64,000 bases of DNA from Fimbriimonas planktonicus (GTDB taxonomy: Bacteria; Armatimonadota; Fimbriimonadia; Fimbriimonadales; Fimbriimonadaceae), in contig OZ248539.1 in NCBI GenBank assembly GCA_965234685.1, forward strand, positions 2,232,001 through 2,296,000. The letters are read 5' to 3'. The translations under genes and the position numbers were made by a program. A model generated the notes under the pieces. It saw only the letters and a list, made by a program, of their open reading frames with translations, was not told the origin of the DNA and did no database searches. Of the stretch, positions 7,546 through 17,271 are shown piece by piece. The first letter of the stretch is position 1. Every line of letters starts with the position of its first letter.

Positions 7546-10164
7546 TTATGATCCCGTCGTGAAGGTTCCCGATTTCTTTGTCTCTAACCTCACCTGGTCG
7601 AGCGCGACGATCTCGTAGGAATAGGTTGTCCCTGGCAGCAAATTCGAAAGAACGGCTTCATAGGAAGAGCTTCCGTCGGAAGTCCACTCCTCAAACACTT
7701 TGACTCCGCTTGGAGATCGCACGATCAGATGCCACGCGCAACCTTCGGAGGCAGACGCACTCACCTTGACGGCGTTTTTCGACGTTTTGGTGATTACCGT
7801 GGTTTGCGGAGCAGTTGTGTCGTTGGTGACCGTAATGGTTGCCGGCGTTAAGTCTACGTTTCCAGCGGAATCGACCGCCCGAACGGAGATCAGGATCGCA
7901 CCATCATATGGGAGCGGAAGGGAACCTAAGGCGGGTCCCGCGGGTGACCACGATCCACCATCAATCTGATACTGGAACTTCAGATTGCTTGAAGGCTCCT
8001 GGAAACTCGTGCCGGACACGGAAAGTGAAGCGGATCCTTGCACCAGTCGATTCCATGCTGAGACATAGGTGTCCGGATTCGGGACTGGCTCACCAAGGCG
8101 GGCCAGAAGGAGTTGACTGAATTTGAAAGTTCCTAAGCCGACAACCTCGCCAGACACATTGGTCAGCAAATCGCCAGCATCCGTTACGGCCAAATCTGTC
8201 GCAAATTCGGTTGCCACTCGCCAACCACGCAACTCCTCGAGATCAATGACGCTTGCTCCTAGCGCCGCATACCTGCCGTTACTCGAAAAAACGAGGAAGG
8301 AGTCTCCAAAATTTCGCAACGACGGCGAAGCCTCCAAACTTACCAGATCGAATCGAAATTCAAGAGAATCGTTCTTCGACAGCCATGCGATGCGAGCATC
8401 GACCGAAACAAAAGAAACTTCCGTTCCGGTGGGTAACGGTATCGTTTGAGATTCCCCGCTCGACAAGGAGTGACGTAGCAAACTGTGTACCCCGGTAACT
8501 CTATCTCGGATGGCGATGTAACAGTCGTCGGAATTGGAACTCAACCAAACGGGAAAATCATCGTCTTGCATTAAGCTCCCATTTGGGATCAGTGCATTTA
8601 CGTCCTGGACTTGGCCATTGGCAGGATTAAGTACCTTCACGGAGCGTTCAAAGTTGAAATCTCCATTTACTAATACGAACGCTCTGTTCGATATTTTCAG
8701 ATCATAAACTCTTCCGGCGAAGCTCTTTGAACCAACGTTTCTGCTTGTGTTTAAATCGCGCACCACAACGGAGAACGATTCCGAATCAGGCGTTCTTGTA
8801 ACGGCATATGTCAGATACCTACCGTTGGGTGACATGGCAACTTTGGAAACTGAACCGCGAACGGGTTTAGCGTCGGCACTTACACTTTCAAGGGTTGTGC
8901 GGTTCTCCACAACTTTCCGCACGAATGCTTGGTAGGAGCCAGATATATCGTCGGCAACCAGATTAGACGAGTTGGTGACAAATGCCACTCGCGCCCCGTC
9001 TGCTGATACCGCTGCCGACCCCATACGGCCGTTTGCGATACCTGGAAGATTCGAATCGATATTGGGTACTTCCGTTCCAGTTAGATCACAAACTGAAGCG
9101 TTCGGCACCGGGTAGTCGGGTAGCAGCGACAGAGAGTGCAGTCCTAAATACACCATCCGGTTTGCATCATGTGACAGGCTAAGGACGCGATGGTTACGAT
9201 GACTTGCAGACCGAACAGTCGACCATCGGCCGTCTCTGACTCGGTATGCCACGATCGGCCCATTTGAACTGGGCTCGGTGTCGCCAAGCGTTCCGACTAC
9301 GTAGGCGCCATCGGAGGAAAGTTTCGGGGAGTAGAAGCCGGCCCGTAACAACACTTTCTGTTTTGATTCGAAATCGTAGAGTGAATATCGAACTTTGCCC
9401 AGTTCGAAGGTCCGGATAAGTCCAGTGCGTCCGACAGCATCGACTTGCACAAGTTCCGCTCCGGTGCCCTCGACAAGGTCGACATCTCCGGTTAGAATCG
9501 ACTTTCGATAAATGCTGAAGGTGGTTGCCCCTTTCGGCAATCGAGGGTCGAAGGATCTGAAGAAGATGTATTTTCCATCCTGGGTAAGGATTGGGGCTTC
9601 GAAACTCGATAGTCCCTTGCCACTGGAGTTGAGTTGCACTGGGCTCGTTTGATTGGCGCTCGTATCGCGCAAGTAGAACTTGGATGCGGCTTCGGGGCGA
9701 CTGCGGAGTTGCACAAGTACCTTACTTCCATCCCCACTCATTCCGGCTACCGTTCCAGTTCCTAGTTTGCCGTCGGGTAAGTAGCTGATGTTCCGTACCG
9801 AATTAGTCGCGCGATCATAAAGATAGGCGAATTCAAGGTCCGAGAACGCAACCTTTGCCCCCGTAAAGCTAACCCATATCGGCACAGCCTCACCGAATTC
9901 CGTTGTGGTGGGAACTCGGTGAATCTTGCCGTCGATTAAAGTCTGAAAATAGACCGAAGCGAAACTTGGTTTGGCTTCGGGTACGAGATTGGTCGCAGAC
10001 GAATGAAAGACAAGCACATTCCCATCAGCACTAATGACTCCCCCAGGCGTCGGCGCGTCTGGTCCGGTGAACGGAAGCCCGGGTGCAATCGGCTCCAGGG
10101 ATCGCACCTGCGCGACCGACATCGTTGCGGGGAGAAGAGTCAACAGAGCGGCCAGCCACCTCAT
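7546..10164 (-). CDS. Secreted beta-propeller (PD40/TolB-like) protein with Ig-like C terminus, copy 2
   Basis: The 872-residue paralogue of the following gene shares the signal peptide (MRWLAALLTLLPATMSVAQ), the start of the mature part (EPIAPGLPFTGPDAP), the propeller repeats (VSADGARVAFVTNSSNL, MSPNGRYLTYAV) and the C-terminal SFQEPSSNLKFQYQIDGG to DSAGNVDLTPATITV block. Divergence along the middle is clear, so the duplication is not recent. No active-site motif is seen. Both copies lie on the same strand 153 bp apart, and each has the AACCTTAAC element 69 nt before its start. Pairwise function (redundant or specialised for different ligands) cannot be told from the sequence. Confidence 0.85.
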   Translation of the reverse strand: MRWLAALLTLLPATMSVAQVRSLEPIAPGLPFTGPDAPTPGGVISADGNVLVFHSSATNLVPEAKPSFASVYFQTLIDGKIHRVPTTTEFGEAVPIWVSFTGAKVAFSDLEFAYLYDRATNSVRNISYLPDGKLGTGTVAGMSGDGSKVLVQLRSRPEAASKFYLRDTSANQTSPVQLNSSGKGLSSFEAPILTQDGKYIFFRSFDPRLPKGATTFSIYRKSILTGDVDLVEGTGAELVQVDAVGRTGLIRTFELGKVRYSLYDFESKQKVLLRAGFYSPKLSSDGAYVVGTLGDTEPSSNGPIVAYRVRDGRWSTVRSASHRNHRVLSLSHDANRMVYLGLHSLSLLPDYPVPNASVCDLTGTEVPNIDSNLPGIANGRMGSAAVSADGARVAFVTNSSNLVADDISGSYQAFVRKVVENRTTLESVSADAKPVRGSVSKVAMSPNGRYLTYAVTRTPDSESFSVVVRDLNTSRNVGSKSFAGRVYDLKISNRAFVLVNGDFNFERSVKVLNPANGQVQDVNALIPNGSLMQDDDFPVWLSSNSDDCYIAIRDRVTGVHSLLRHSLSSGESQTIPLPTGTEVSFVSVDARIAWLSKNDSLEFRFDLVSLEASPSLRNFGDSFLVFSSNGRYAALGASVIDLEELRGWRVATEFATDLAVTDAGDLLTNVSGEVVGLGTFKFSQLLLARLGEPVPNPDTYVSAWNRLVQGSASLSVSGTSFQEPSSNLKFQYQIDGGSWSPAGPALGSLPLPYDGAILISVRAVDSAGNVDLTPATITVTNDTTAPQTTVITKTSKNAVKVSASASEGCAWHLIVRSPSGVKVFEEWTSDGSSSYEAVLSNLLPGTTYSYEIVALDQVRLETKKSGTFTTGS

Positions 10165-10232
10165 AACAAAAACTTACTCCATCTCGTGGACAGAATCCAC
10201 AAGAAATTAGAATTGGTTCTGGTCCGGCGCCG

Positions 10233-10241
10233 AACCTTAAC
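10233..10241 (-). promoter_or_regulatory. Shared upstream motif AACCTTAAC (copy 2)
   Basis: Identical to the element at 7461-7469 and at the same 69-nt distance from the start codon of the second propeller gene. A third copy (28192-28200) lies before a prepilin-like gene. Confidence 0.35.
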
Positions 10242-10267
10242 AATCGGCACCGGACCAGCGCGGAAGG

Positions 10268-12124
10268 TCAGCGAGCGAACTCGGCGATGAGGCGCACGTA
10301 CATCGACTGGTAGTAGATCGCGTTTTCGCTCAGCTCCCAACTACTCTCGGGCCAAACGCGGTTGAAGTCGGCGTAGGCCTTGGCGCGAGGCTGGGTCTTG
10401 ATCCACTCGACCGACGGCGTGCCTTCCGCGGCCTTTCCGGAGTAGCTCTGGTTCGGGCCGCCTACGATATATCCTGGCGGCGGATTGTAGGCGAACGGGG
10501 TGTTCACGTTATAGCGCTCGTGATAGATGCTGCGGATCGAGTTCTCCGCCCCGAGCTTGCCCATGTTGGAGAGGTAGACCACATTGAGCGGGTTCGTTCC
10601 GTGGAACGAGTGCAGCATATCGGCCGCACGGACCTTCAGGCGTGCCTTCGTCGCGGCATCAAGTCCACCGTACTTCGCAGCAACCATACTACTGAGCCCA
10701 TAGCTCGCTCGGACAAAGTTACTACCCCAGTGATAGCTCGTCGGCACCATCCAAGCCCGGTACAGATCAGCCGAGGGCGTCGGTGCCCATGCAGCGCTTT
10801 CCGCAGAGCGCTTCAATTGCGCTTTGATCTTTGCTACAAGCGCCGGATCAGCCTTTTTGAAGGTGGTGTATTCGGCCAATGCCTCACCGGCCCCCGCGTC
10901 ATATGGACTCCAAGTTGGCTCTGAGAGTTGGCGTGTTTTCCCCGCTAGTGCCTTGACGACTCGGTGGTATTTCTCGTCGCCCGTCAGCTCAAATAGGTGG
11001 ATCGCTGTGAAGCAGTGGTACCGATCTTGGTCTTCGGCGGACTTGTTCGCGATTCCGCTCTTGATTTCGCCGGTGTCCGATTTGAAGGTCGGTGGGTTGT
11101 TCTCGAACCAGTTGTAAGACAGGATCGCGCGCCGCTTCAGGTCCTCGGCAAACCCCTTCCAAGCCGGGAAATTGCGATAAACGCGCGCCGCGTGGGCGAA
11201 GTTAGCGGCGGTGTAGATGGCGGCTCCGCTGTCCTTCGGTCCGTAGTACCGAGTTCGTTTGTCCTCGCTTAGGGGCCACTTGCCGTTATAGTCAATGTTG
11301 CCCATCTTAACGGGCACCGCGCCATCCGGGAACTGCATCTTCACGAGCCAATCGAGCTGAACCTTGATTTCGTCGAGAATGTCCGGGCGGCCGTTCTTGC
11401 TTTCCGGGATGCCGTTCCCTTCTCCAAACGCCTTCGGGTTGGCTTTGTAGGCGTAAAGGAGCGGATGGAGCACATCAGCGTTAAACGGCGGGTATTTGTT
11501 GGTGTCTCCCGCGTCCATCCAGCCGCCGCTGAGGTCTCGCTCTTGGCTGGCGTCATCCTTGGCAAGAACGTTCCGGGCGCGCGAGTCTTGCGTCAGGGCC
11601 GCTTTCTCGGTCCAGGGCCGCTCGGCGTACGGGTTTTTGATGTCGACGCCCAGGCGCTGATAGTAGAAAGTGCGAATCGCAGCCCGCGTTACCGGCGCAA
11701 ACACGGTTGCCTTGATGGAGAAAACCGCACTTCGAACTTTGTTCGCCGGGTCGTACACGTAGTATTCGCCTGGCGTGGTTACCTTTGAAAAGTCAAACCA
11801 CCAGCCGCGGTCGCCCGAGTCTTGGTGGGTCTTGCCGCCATTCCAGACCACTACGGAGCCGGTGAAAACCGTCTTGCCGGCTAGAGATTTGACTTGAAGA
11901 CTCTTTCCCGGGGTGTAGACCGCTTCCGCATTAAAGCCAAGTTGAGGATCGGAGAGAATGGCAGTTTTTGTTTCGCTGGGCAGATAGCCGAACTGATCGA
12001 CGTGAATTCGGCTGGTTATGGGCGGCAGCCCCTTGACCGTGATGCCCGACATTTGGGCAACCGAGTAAGGCGGGGCTTCAGCCCCCTGGCCGAGAAGGAG
12101 CAACATCGCGCCGAAAAATGGCAT
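10268..12124 (-). CDS. Glycoside hydrolase family 9 (endoglucanase-type), secreted
   Basis: The 618 residues start with a hydrophobic segment (MPFFGAMLLLLGQGAEA), probably a signal peptide. Next comes an Ig-like CelD_N domain (about 38-135, with IHVDQFGYLPSETKTAI) and the GH9 (alpha/alpha)6 barrel. The catalytic-base motif GGWMDAGD is at 200-207, and the proton donor lies in ELSENAI (Glu about 600) near the C terminus, as the family requires. It should cut beta-1,4-glucan or related glycans outside the cell by inversion. It stands alone, divergent from the small NTF2-like gene to its right. A GH35 and a GH32 enzyme elsewhere in the window support a plant-polysaccharide lifestyle. Confidence 0.92.
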   Translation of the reverse strand: MPFFGAMLLLLGQGAEAPPYSVAQMSGITVKGLPPITSRIHVDQFGYLPSETKTAILSDPQLGFNAEAVYTPGKSLQVKSLAGKTVFTGSVVVWNGGKTHQDSGDRGWWFDFSKVTTPGEYYVYDPANKVRSAVFSIKATVFAPVTRAAIRTFYYQRLGVDIKNPYAERPWTEKAALTQDSRARNVLAKDDASQERDLSGGWMDAGDTNKYPPFNADVLHPLLYAYKANPKAFGEGNGIPESKNGRPDILDEIKVQLDWLVKMQFPDGAVPVKMGNIDYNGKWPLSEDKRTRYYGPKDSGAAIYTAANFAHAARVYRNFPAWKGFAEDLKRRAILSYNWFENNPPTFKSDTGEIKSGIANKSAEDQDRYHCFTAIHLFELTGDEKYHRVVKALAGKTRQLSEPTWSPYDAGAGEALAEYTTFKKADPALVAKIKAQLKRSAESAAWAPTPSADLYRAWMVPTSYHWGSNFVRASYGLSSMVAAKYGGLDAATKARLKVRAADMLHSFHGTNPLNVVYLSNMGKLGAENSIRSIYHERYNVNTPFAYNPPPGYIVGGPNQSYSGKAAEGTPSVEWIKTQPRAKAYADFNRVWPESSWELSENAIYYQSMYVRLIAEFAR

Positions 12125-12208
12125 GCCTACAATTTATCACGTTGGGCATCCGCCAAAAGTACGAGACGGATTGCAGATGACGTTGCAAGCGGCTAAAGTA
12201 TGTGCGTC

Positions 12209-12718
12209 ATGAATCGACTCCCAATTTGCGCCGCTCTGCTTCTCGTTCTCGGATCGACCACCCACGCCGAGTCACTGAAGTCAATGATTCTCAAGAACGA
12301 TACGGCGAGCAAAAAGGCGCTCATGGCGAAAGACATGGCCGCATTCAAAAAGTCCATGCAGCCGTACATCACGGCAGACTTTAAGTACATCGAAGCTGGC
12401 CGCACGATGAATTTTGATCAGATGCTGGCCGGGATGAAGCAAGGAACCGGGTCGCTCCAGAAAATCACCGACGTCGTGAGCAAACTGATCAAGCTAAACG
12501 AGAAAGGGGACAAAGCGACCGCCGAAATGACGCGATCGATGTCTGGCACCATGACCGGCCCGGATAAAAAGATGCACAAATTGACCATGTCAGGCAAGAC
12601 CGTCGAAACTTACGTTAAGAAAGACGGAAAGTGGAAGCTCGCCATCATGGACTGGAAGTCGTCCGAGATGATCATGGATGGCAAGAAAATGGACCCGAGC
12701 CAGATGGGCGGGCAATAA
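12209..12718 (+). CDS. Secreted NTF2/SnoaL-like small protein
   Basis: A signal peptide (MNRLPICAALLLVLGSTTHA) leads a domain of about 150 residues. The pattern fits an exported NTF2-like (DUF4440-type) fold: an N-terminal helix with KKALMAKDMAAFKKSM, then FKYIEAGRTMNFDQML, then beta strands ending YVKKDGKWKLAIMDWKSSEM. Members of this fold bind small molecules or act as accessory domains; nothing specific is visible. An in-frame ATG at 12200 would add MCV; I prefer 12209 because it gives a normal signal-peptide n-region. The C-terminal 20 residues are Met/Lys-rich. The next gene follows after 57 bp on the same strand. Confidence 0.7.
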   Translation: MNRLPICAALLLVLGSTTHAESLKSMILKNDTASKKALMAKDMAAFKKSMQPYITADFKYIEAGRTMNFDQMLAGMKQGTGSLQKITDVVSKLIKLNEKGDKATAEMTRSMSGTMTGPDKKMHKLTMSGKTVETYVKKDGKWKLAIMDWKSSEMIMDGKKMDPSQMGGQ

Positions 12719-12775
12719 AACAAAGAGCGAACTTTACGGTCGCTTAATAATTCGCCCTTCATACTGCCCGGAAGC

Positions 12776-15289
12776 ATGAAGGCGAATCGTTATCGTTTGT
12801 TGGGTGGGCTTGCCGCGGTCGGCGCGGTAGCGATGGTTGCTGGTTGGCAAAAATTCCAGTTTCCAAGCCTTGGCAAACAGCCCAACGGCAACTACATCGT
12901 CAGCTCTGGACAAGAAATCAACCCGGGCACCATCTCTTTCGATGGTCGCCCGTCGGACTTTGCGTTACACCCGACCCAAGACCTGCTCGCGGTGATGACC
13001 AACCGCGAGGTGTTCATCTCCACTCCAACCGGAGTGCTCGCGAAGACGAATAGTTCGCTGCCGAAAGACTCCGAAGCCGGCTTTACCGGAGTCATTTGGG
13101 CCGGCGACCCCGCCCGTAATCGCTTCATAATCAGCACAAATCAGGGCTACTTGCAGGAGTACGTCTACGAAAATCAAGCGGTCACGGCGAAAGAGAAGAT
13201 TTGGCTTGTTGACGAGAAATCGCCAAAGTCGGTCTGGCCAGGCGGAATGTGCCTAAGCAAGGACAGGTCGAAGTTGTATGTCGCCGTGTTAGAGCTCGGC
13301 GAAGTTGCCGAAATCGACTTGGCAACGCACAAGAAAGTTCGCTCGTTTACGGTCGAGCGACTTCCGTTCGGCTGCCAGCTGAGTGAAGACCAGAAGACCC
13401 TGGTCGTATCCAACTGGGGCGGACGGTTGCCGAAAGACTCTGACCGAACGGGCAAAACCGGGGCTCAGCAGATCGTTGTCGACGAACGGGGCACGACCGC
13501 AACCGGAACGGTCAGCTTGATCAATCTTGAATCCGGCAGCACCACCTCGGTTCCGGTTGGCATCCACCCGAACAGTATCGCCATCGCGAACGGAAACGCC
13601 TATGTCGCGAACGGCATGAGCGACTCAGTGTCGGAGATCAACCTCGGTTCGAAAAAGGTCACCCGAACTCTAAGCACGTCGGCCCTTGGCATCAAGCTTG
13701 CGGGGGGTATGTCAAACGCCGTTGCCGTACTCGGGGATCGACTGCTGGTTGCAAACGGAGGAGATAACGCGGTCGTTGAACTAAGCCTCTCCACCGGAAA
13801 GGTCCTTGGGCTACGCCCAGCAGGCTTCTTCCCTTGCTCGCTTCAGCTTTCACACGACAAAAAGTACGCTTACGCCCTCAACAGCAAAGGCAACGGCTCC
13901 GTGGCGAATACTTCGCGGGGCCTACCGGGAGATCCGCATGATTTTCAGGGCACGATCTCTGTTCTCAATCTCTCGGCAGATCTCAAACTAGCGACCAAGC
14001 GGGTCGCCGAACTGAACCACTGGAACCGGAACGAGACCGCCAAGGCAAAGAAGCTTCCGATCTATAACGGTGCCATCAAGCACGTTCTCTACATCATCAA
14101 GGAGAACCAGACTTACGATGCGATCTTTGGGGACTTGCCTCAAGGCAACGGCGATCCGAAACTCTGCGTCCTCGGCGAACAAGTGATGCCAAACCATCGC
14201 AAACTGGCCCGAGAGTTCACGCTCCACGACAACGGATACGTGAGCGGAACCAACAGCGCGGATGGGCACGCTTGGTCTACTCAGGCTATCGCGAATGACT
14301 ATATGGAGCACGAGTACGTCGGCTACCGGACCTACCCGGACGATGGCGACTGCGCTATGTCGCTTTCCGGCACGGGCGCAATCTGGGACGCTGCACTGAA
14401 GAAGGGCAAGACCCTTCGCGTCTACGGCGAGTATTGCGACGATGCGCTTGCAACCTTTGAGCCTCGAGCACCAAAGAACTGGTTCGAAGCATGGGAAGAT
14501 CGCCAAAGCGGTCGAAACATGTTCAAGTTTAAGACCGAAACGCGGGTGCCCAGCCTGAAGCCACACATCTCGCGCGACCTGCATTATTGGCCGATCATTC
14601 AGAGCGACCAGTCACGCGCCGACGTTTTCCTTCGTGAGTACGAGAAGTTCAGCAAAGAGGACAAGGTCCCGAATCTGATGATCCTCACTCTCACCAACGA
14701 CCACGGTTCGGGCACCGATCCTAACTTCCCTACCTTCCGCGCCATGGCGGCCGATAACGATCTTGCCCTTGGCCGAATTGTTGATGCCGTATCGAAGAGC
14801 CCGCAGTGGAAGAACACCGCAATCTTCGTGATCGAAGACGACGGTCAGGCACTTCCGGACCACGTGGACGGTCACCGAACGGTTTATATGGCGATTTCGC
14901 CGTACACGCGACGCGGATTTGTGGATCACACCCTATACACCACGGTCGACATGATTCGGTCCATTGAGCTCATGCTTGGTCTCGATCCCATGAACCGGCT
15001 CGACTGGGCGGCTAAGCCACTCACGACCTGTTTTATGAACAAGCCGGACTTCTCTCCGTATCAATTCGTCGCGAACAAGATTCCGCTAGATGAGCGCAAT
15101 CCCACGGCAAATGAACTTTCCGCCGAGGGGCGGCAGTTCCTGAAAACAAGCCTGAGCCTGGACTGGACCCACTTGGACGGGCCCGATCCGGAAAAGCTTC
15201 GCCGCATCAACTGGTTCTCCGCGACCAAGGGACGACCCTATCCCGAGCAGTATGCCGACCGGAACCGGGCGGATGAGGATGACGACTAA
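12776..15289 (+). CDS. YncE-type beta-propeller fused to a phosphoesterase domain
   Basis: The 837-residue protein has an N-terminal membrane/signal segment (LLGGLAAVGAVAMVAGW). A seven-bladed YVTN propeller follows (about 30-420; LYVAVLELGEVAEIDLATHK, NAYVANGMSDSVSEINLGSK). From about residue 435 it carries an alkaline-phosphatase-superfamily phosphoesterase domain (VLYIIKENQTYDAIFGDL, then AIFVIEDDGQALPDHVDGHR and YTTVDMIRSIELMLGL). This bifunctional layout is a known family in Acidobacteria, Planctomycetes and Armatimonadota and is presumed periplasmic; substrates are unknown. The asparagine/threonine of ENQTYD and the DD-H motifs are the likely metal ligands. Confidence 0.88.
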   Translation: MKANRYRLLGGLAAVGAVAMVAGWQKFQFPSLGKQPNGNYIVSSGQEINPGTISFDGRPSDFALHPTQDLLAVMTNREVFISTPTGVLAKTNSSLPKDSEAGFTGVIWAGDPARNRFIISTNQGYLQEYVYENQAVTAKEKIWLVDEKSPKSVWPGGMCLSKDRSKLYVAVLELGEVAEIDLATHKKVRSFTVERLPFGCQLSEDQKTLVVSNWGGRLPKDSDRTGKTGAQQIVVDERGTTATGTVSLINLESGSTTSVPVGIHPNSIAIANGNAYVANGMSDSVSEINLGSKKVTRTLSTSALGIKLAGGMSNAVAVLGDRLLVANGGDNAVVELSLSTGKVLGLRPAGFFPCSLQLSHDKKYAYALNSKGNGSVANTSRGLPGDPHDFQGTISVLNLSADLKLATKRVAELNHWNRNETAKAKKLPIYNGAIKHVLYIIKENQTYDAIFGDLPQGNGDPKLCVLGEQVMPNHRKLAREFTLHDNGYVSGTNSADGHAWSTQAIANDYMEHEYVGYRTYPDDGDCAMSLSGTGAIWDAALKKGKTLRVYGEYCDDALATFEPRAPKNWFEAWEDRQSGRNMFKFKTETRVPSLKPHISRDLHYWPIIQSDQSRADVFLREYEKFSKEDKVPNLMILTLTNDHGSGTDPNFPTFRAMAADNDLALGRIVDAVSKSPQWKNTAIFVIEDDGQALPDHVDGHRTVYMAISPYTRRGFVDHTLYTTVDMIRSIELMLGLDPMNRLDWAAKPLTTCFMNKPDFSPYQFVANKIPLDERNPTANELSAEGRQFLKTSLSLDWTHLDGPDPEKLRRINWFSATKGRPYPEQYADRNRADEDDD

Positions 15290-15426
15290 CCTGCTAGTCC
15301 GAAGACAATTTATTAAGAACACCTTAATACTCAAACGATCTAACAAGTACTTTTTCAATTGCTTTACCATGTTTTAACAAGCCGTGTGAGATGATGAGAT
15401 GGGCAGCTCGTGCCCAGAGAAACTCA

Positions 15427-16329
15427 ATGAACATGGTCCAGGTCAATCGGAAGTCGGCATTCACTCTAATTGAACTCCTCGTTGTCATCGCAATTATTGC
15501 GATCCTTGCAGCAATCCTCTTCCCTGTTTTTGCTCAGGCTAAGACGGCGGCGAAGAAATCAGCATCCATCTCCAATAGCAAGCAAATTGGGCTTGCCCAT
15601 CAACTTTACATGGGTGATTACGATGACGTATTCGTAACCTCTTGGGCACGCGGATTCCCCGGCGACGCCAATTTCTGGGTTCAGCCCTACATGAAGAATC
15701 TTCAAATTCTTATGGAGCCGAACAAGACAGTCACCACATCTGGCGTTGCTTCGATTTGTGCAAACGACCCATACTACGGCAGCTACGAGATGCAGGCTGG
15801 CGGACGAGACAACCCGACGGGCGAGAACTTTGTTTGGGGCTACGGCATCAACAAGGGTGCGTTCTGGATGGACGGTACCGGTATTCACAACGTTGGTTTC
15901 AACCCGCCGAACCGCGGCGAACAGATTCAAAGCACGATTGGTGGCAAGCCAGTAACCATCACCGTTTGGAGTACCCACATCGGACGAAGCGCGACCTCCG
16001 TGGTCGCCCCGGCCTCAACCTTCTTCATGGGCAGTTCGGCAGAATTGCCACGAATGAGCATCCAGTTGGAAGCTCAAACGCCCATCAACTTCCCGGGTCT
16101 CAGCAACGATCAAAAGAACTCGGCTTGCTTCCTTGCAACGCACGCTGGTGTTCCATACGCTGGCGGAAACACCTTCGTCTTTGTAGACGGCCACGTCAAG
16201 TGGGAGCAGTACAACGGTACGCCAATCGGAAACGGTAGCTTGCCGATGGTTACCAACAATCCTTGCCGATACAACGCAGACAGAGACCCGAGCGAGAACT
16301 ACCAGAACTGCCAGAACGGCTGGCGATAA
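15427..16329 (+). CDS. Prepilin-like (type II pseudopilin-like) protein 1
   Basis: The 300-residue protein has a short basic leader (MNMVQVNRKSA) and then the class III signal FTLIELLVVIAIIAILAAIL, a single membrane helix processed by a PilD-type peptidase. The -1 residue is Ala, not the usual Gly. The body carries the DYDDVFVTSW segment and the C-terminal VDGHVKW motif typical of the H-X9-DG/DUF1559 pilin-like group of Planctomycetes and Armatimonadota. It should be exported and anchored or assembled at the envelope. I picked the ATG at 15427, with AGAGAAA in front; an upstream ATG at 15391 is also open. A second prepilin-like gene follows after 128 bp. Confidence 0.88.
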   Translation: MNMVQVNRKSAFTLIELLVVIAIIAILAAILFPVFAQAKTAAKKSASISNSKQIGLAHQLYMGDYDDVFVTSWARGFPGDANFWVQPYMKNLQILMEPNKTVTTSGVASICANDPYYGSYEMQAGGRDNPTGENFVWGYGINKGAFWMDGTGIHNVGFNPPNRGEQIQSTIGGKPVTITVWSTHIGRSATSVVAPASTFFMGSSAELPRMSIQLEAQTPINFPGLSNDQKNSACFLATHAGVPYAGGNTFVFVDGHVKWEQYNGTPIGNGSLPMVTNNPCRYNADRDPSENYQNCQNGWR

Positions 16330-16337
16330 TGCTCCTC

Positions 16338-16363
16338 TTGGCTAGACAGCGTAGTCTGGCCAA
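16338..16363 (+). terminator. Hairpin after prepilin-like gene 1 (weak terminator)
   Basis: TTGGCTAGAC and GTCTGGCCAA pair at 9 of 10 positions around a 6-nt loop, 8 bp after the stop codon. No run of T follows, so termination is only a guess; it may instead stabilise the mRNA end. Confidence 0.35.
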
Positions 16364-16457
16364 TATTCCGTGCTGACTATTTCGGTAGCCTTAACCATCC
16401 CTTAAAGCTAAACTCAGTATATTTCTTCGGTTCGGATTAAAGGCCCGAAAATCTTTC

Positions 16458-17198
16458 ATGAAAAAACTCGGATTCACCCTCATCGAGCTTCTCGTAGTTA
16501 TTGCAATCATCGCAATTCTAGCCGCCATCCTATTCCCAGTATTTGCCCAAGCAAAGGCGGCGGCTAAAAAGACAACGTGTCTCAGCAGCGTCAAGCAACT
16601 AAGTCTAGGCGTTATTCTTTACACCAATGACTACGAGGACTACTACATGCAGCGTTTGGTCGGCACCAACACTTCTGGTACCGAACATTGGGTGGATTTG
16701 ATTCAGCCTTATGTTAAGAACAAGCAGATCGTTCAGTGCCCAGACTACAAAGCTCCCGCAAACCGAAATCCACTGTTGACGTACTACGGGTACGCAACCA
16801 ACACCCACATCGTAACGGCGATTCCAGACCCGAACTTCTCCGCGACGTCCTACGTTGACCCAGCCGGAACTGCATTCATGGCCGATGGCAGCCTCGGCGA
16901 CTTCTACGCTAGACCAAACCGAAGATCACGAATCGCGTTTGCAAACTCGTCTAACACCAGCCCTGACAATGTTCCTTGCGCTGATCAGCGAAGCCGACAC
17001 GGCAGCGCTTCTGGCACCAAGCAAAATGAAGGCGGATCGACCGTCGGCTACGGCGATGGCCACGCGAAGTTCCACAACGCAAGCTACATCCTGACTCGAC
17101 TGGGCATCCATCCGCAGGGACCGAATCCAGGCGATGCATTGTTCTATGAAGGTTCGACGGGACGCTATTGCGTTGGCGGCCCAACCATCGGTCCGTAA
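16458..17198 (+). CDS. Prepilin-like (type II pseudopilin-like) protein 2
   Basis: The 246-residue protein starts MKKLGFTLIELLVVIAIIAI, a canonical Gly/Phe prepilin cleavage site and hydrophobic stalk. The body has NDYEDYYMQR near the stalk, CPDYKAPANRNP, and the C-terminal GYGDGHAKF block of the H-X9-DG group. It is shorter than its neighbour and ends with a GGPTIGP tail. A promoter region of about 70 bp lies before it, with CCTTAACC and CCTTAAAG repeats at 16389-16405 and an AT-rich TATATT further on. Function is inferred only as an envelope pilin-like protein. Confidence 0.88.
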   Translation: MKKLGFTLIELLVVIAIIAILAAILFPVFAQAKAAAKKTTCLSSVKQLSLGVILYTNDYEDYYMQRLVGTNTSGTEHWVDLIQPYVKNKQIVQCPDYKAPANRNPLLTYYGYATNTHIVTAIPDPNFSATSYVDPAGTAFMADGSLGDFYARPNRRSRIAFANSSNTSPDNVPCADQRSRHGSASGTKQNEGGSTVGYGDGHAKFHNASYILTRLGIHPQGPNPGDALFYEGSTGRYCVGGPTIGP

Positions 17199-17208
17199 TC
17201 GTCAATTT

Positions 17209-17237
17209 TGGCTGCCGATGGGTTCCCTCGGCAGCCA
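17209..17237 (+). terminator. Hairpin after prepilin-like gene 2
   Basis: A perfect 10-bp stem, TGGCTGCCGA with TCGGCAGCCA, encloses a 9-nt loop, 10 bp past the stop codon. There is no T-tract on either side, so it may be a weak terminator or an mRNA-stabilising end. Confidence 0.4.
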
Positions 17238-17271
17238 GCTATTCCAACGTGGAAAGTTAGATACTTCTTCC

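Noticed and set aside
13988..14584. A 198-residue minus-strand frame in the phosphoesterase fusion gene
   Set aside because: Shadow of a gene with conserved phosphoesterase motifs on the plus strand.
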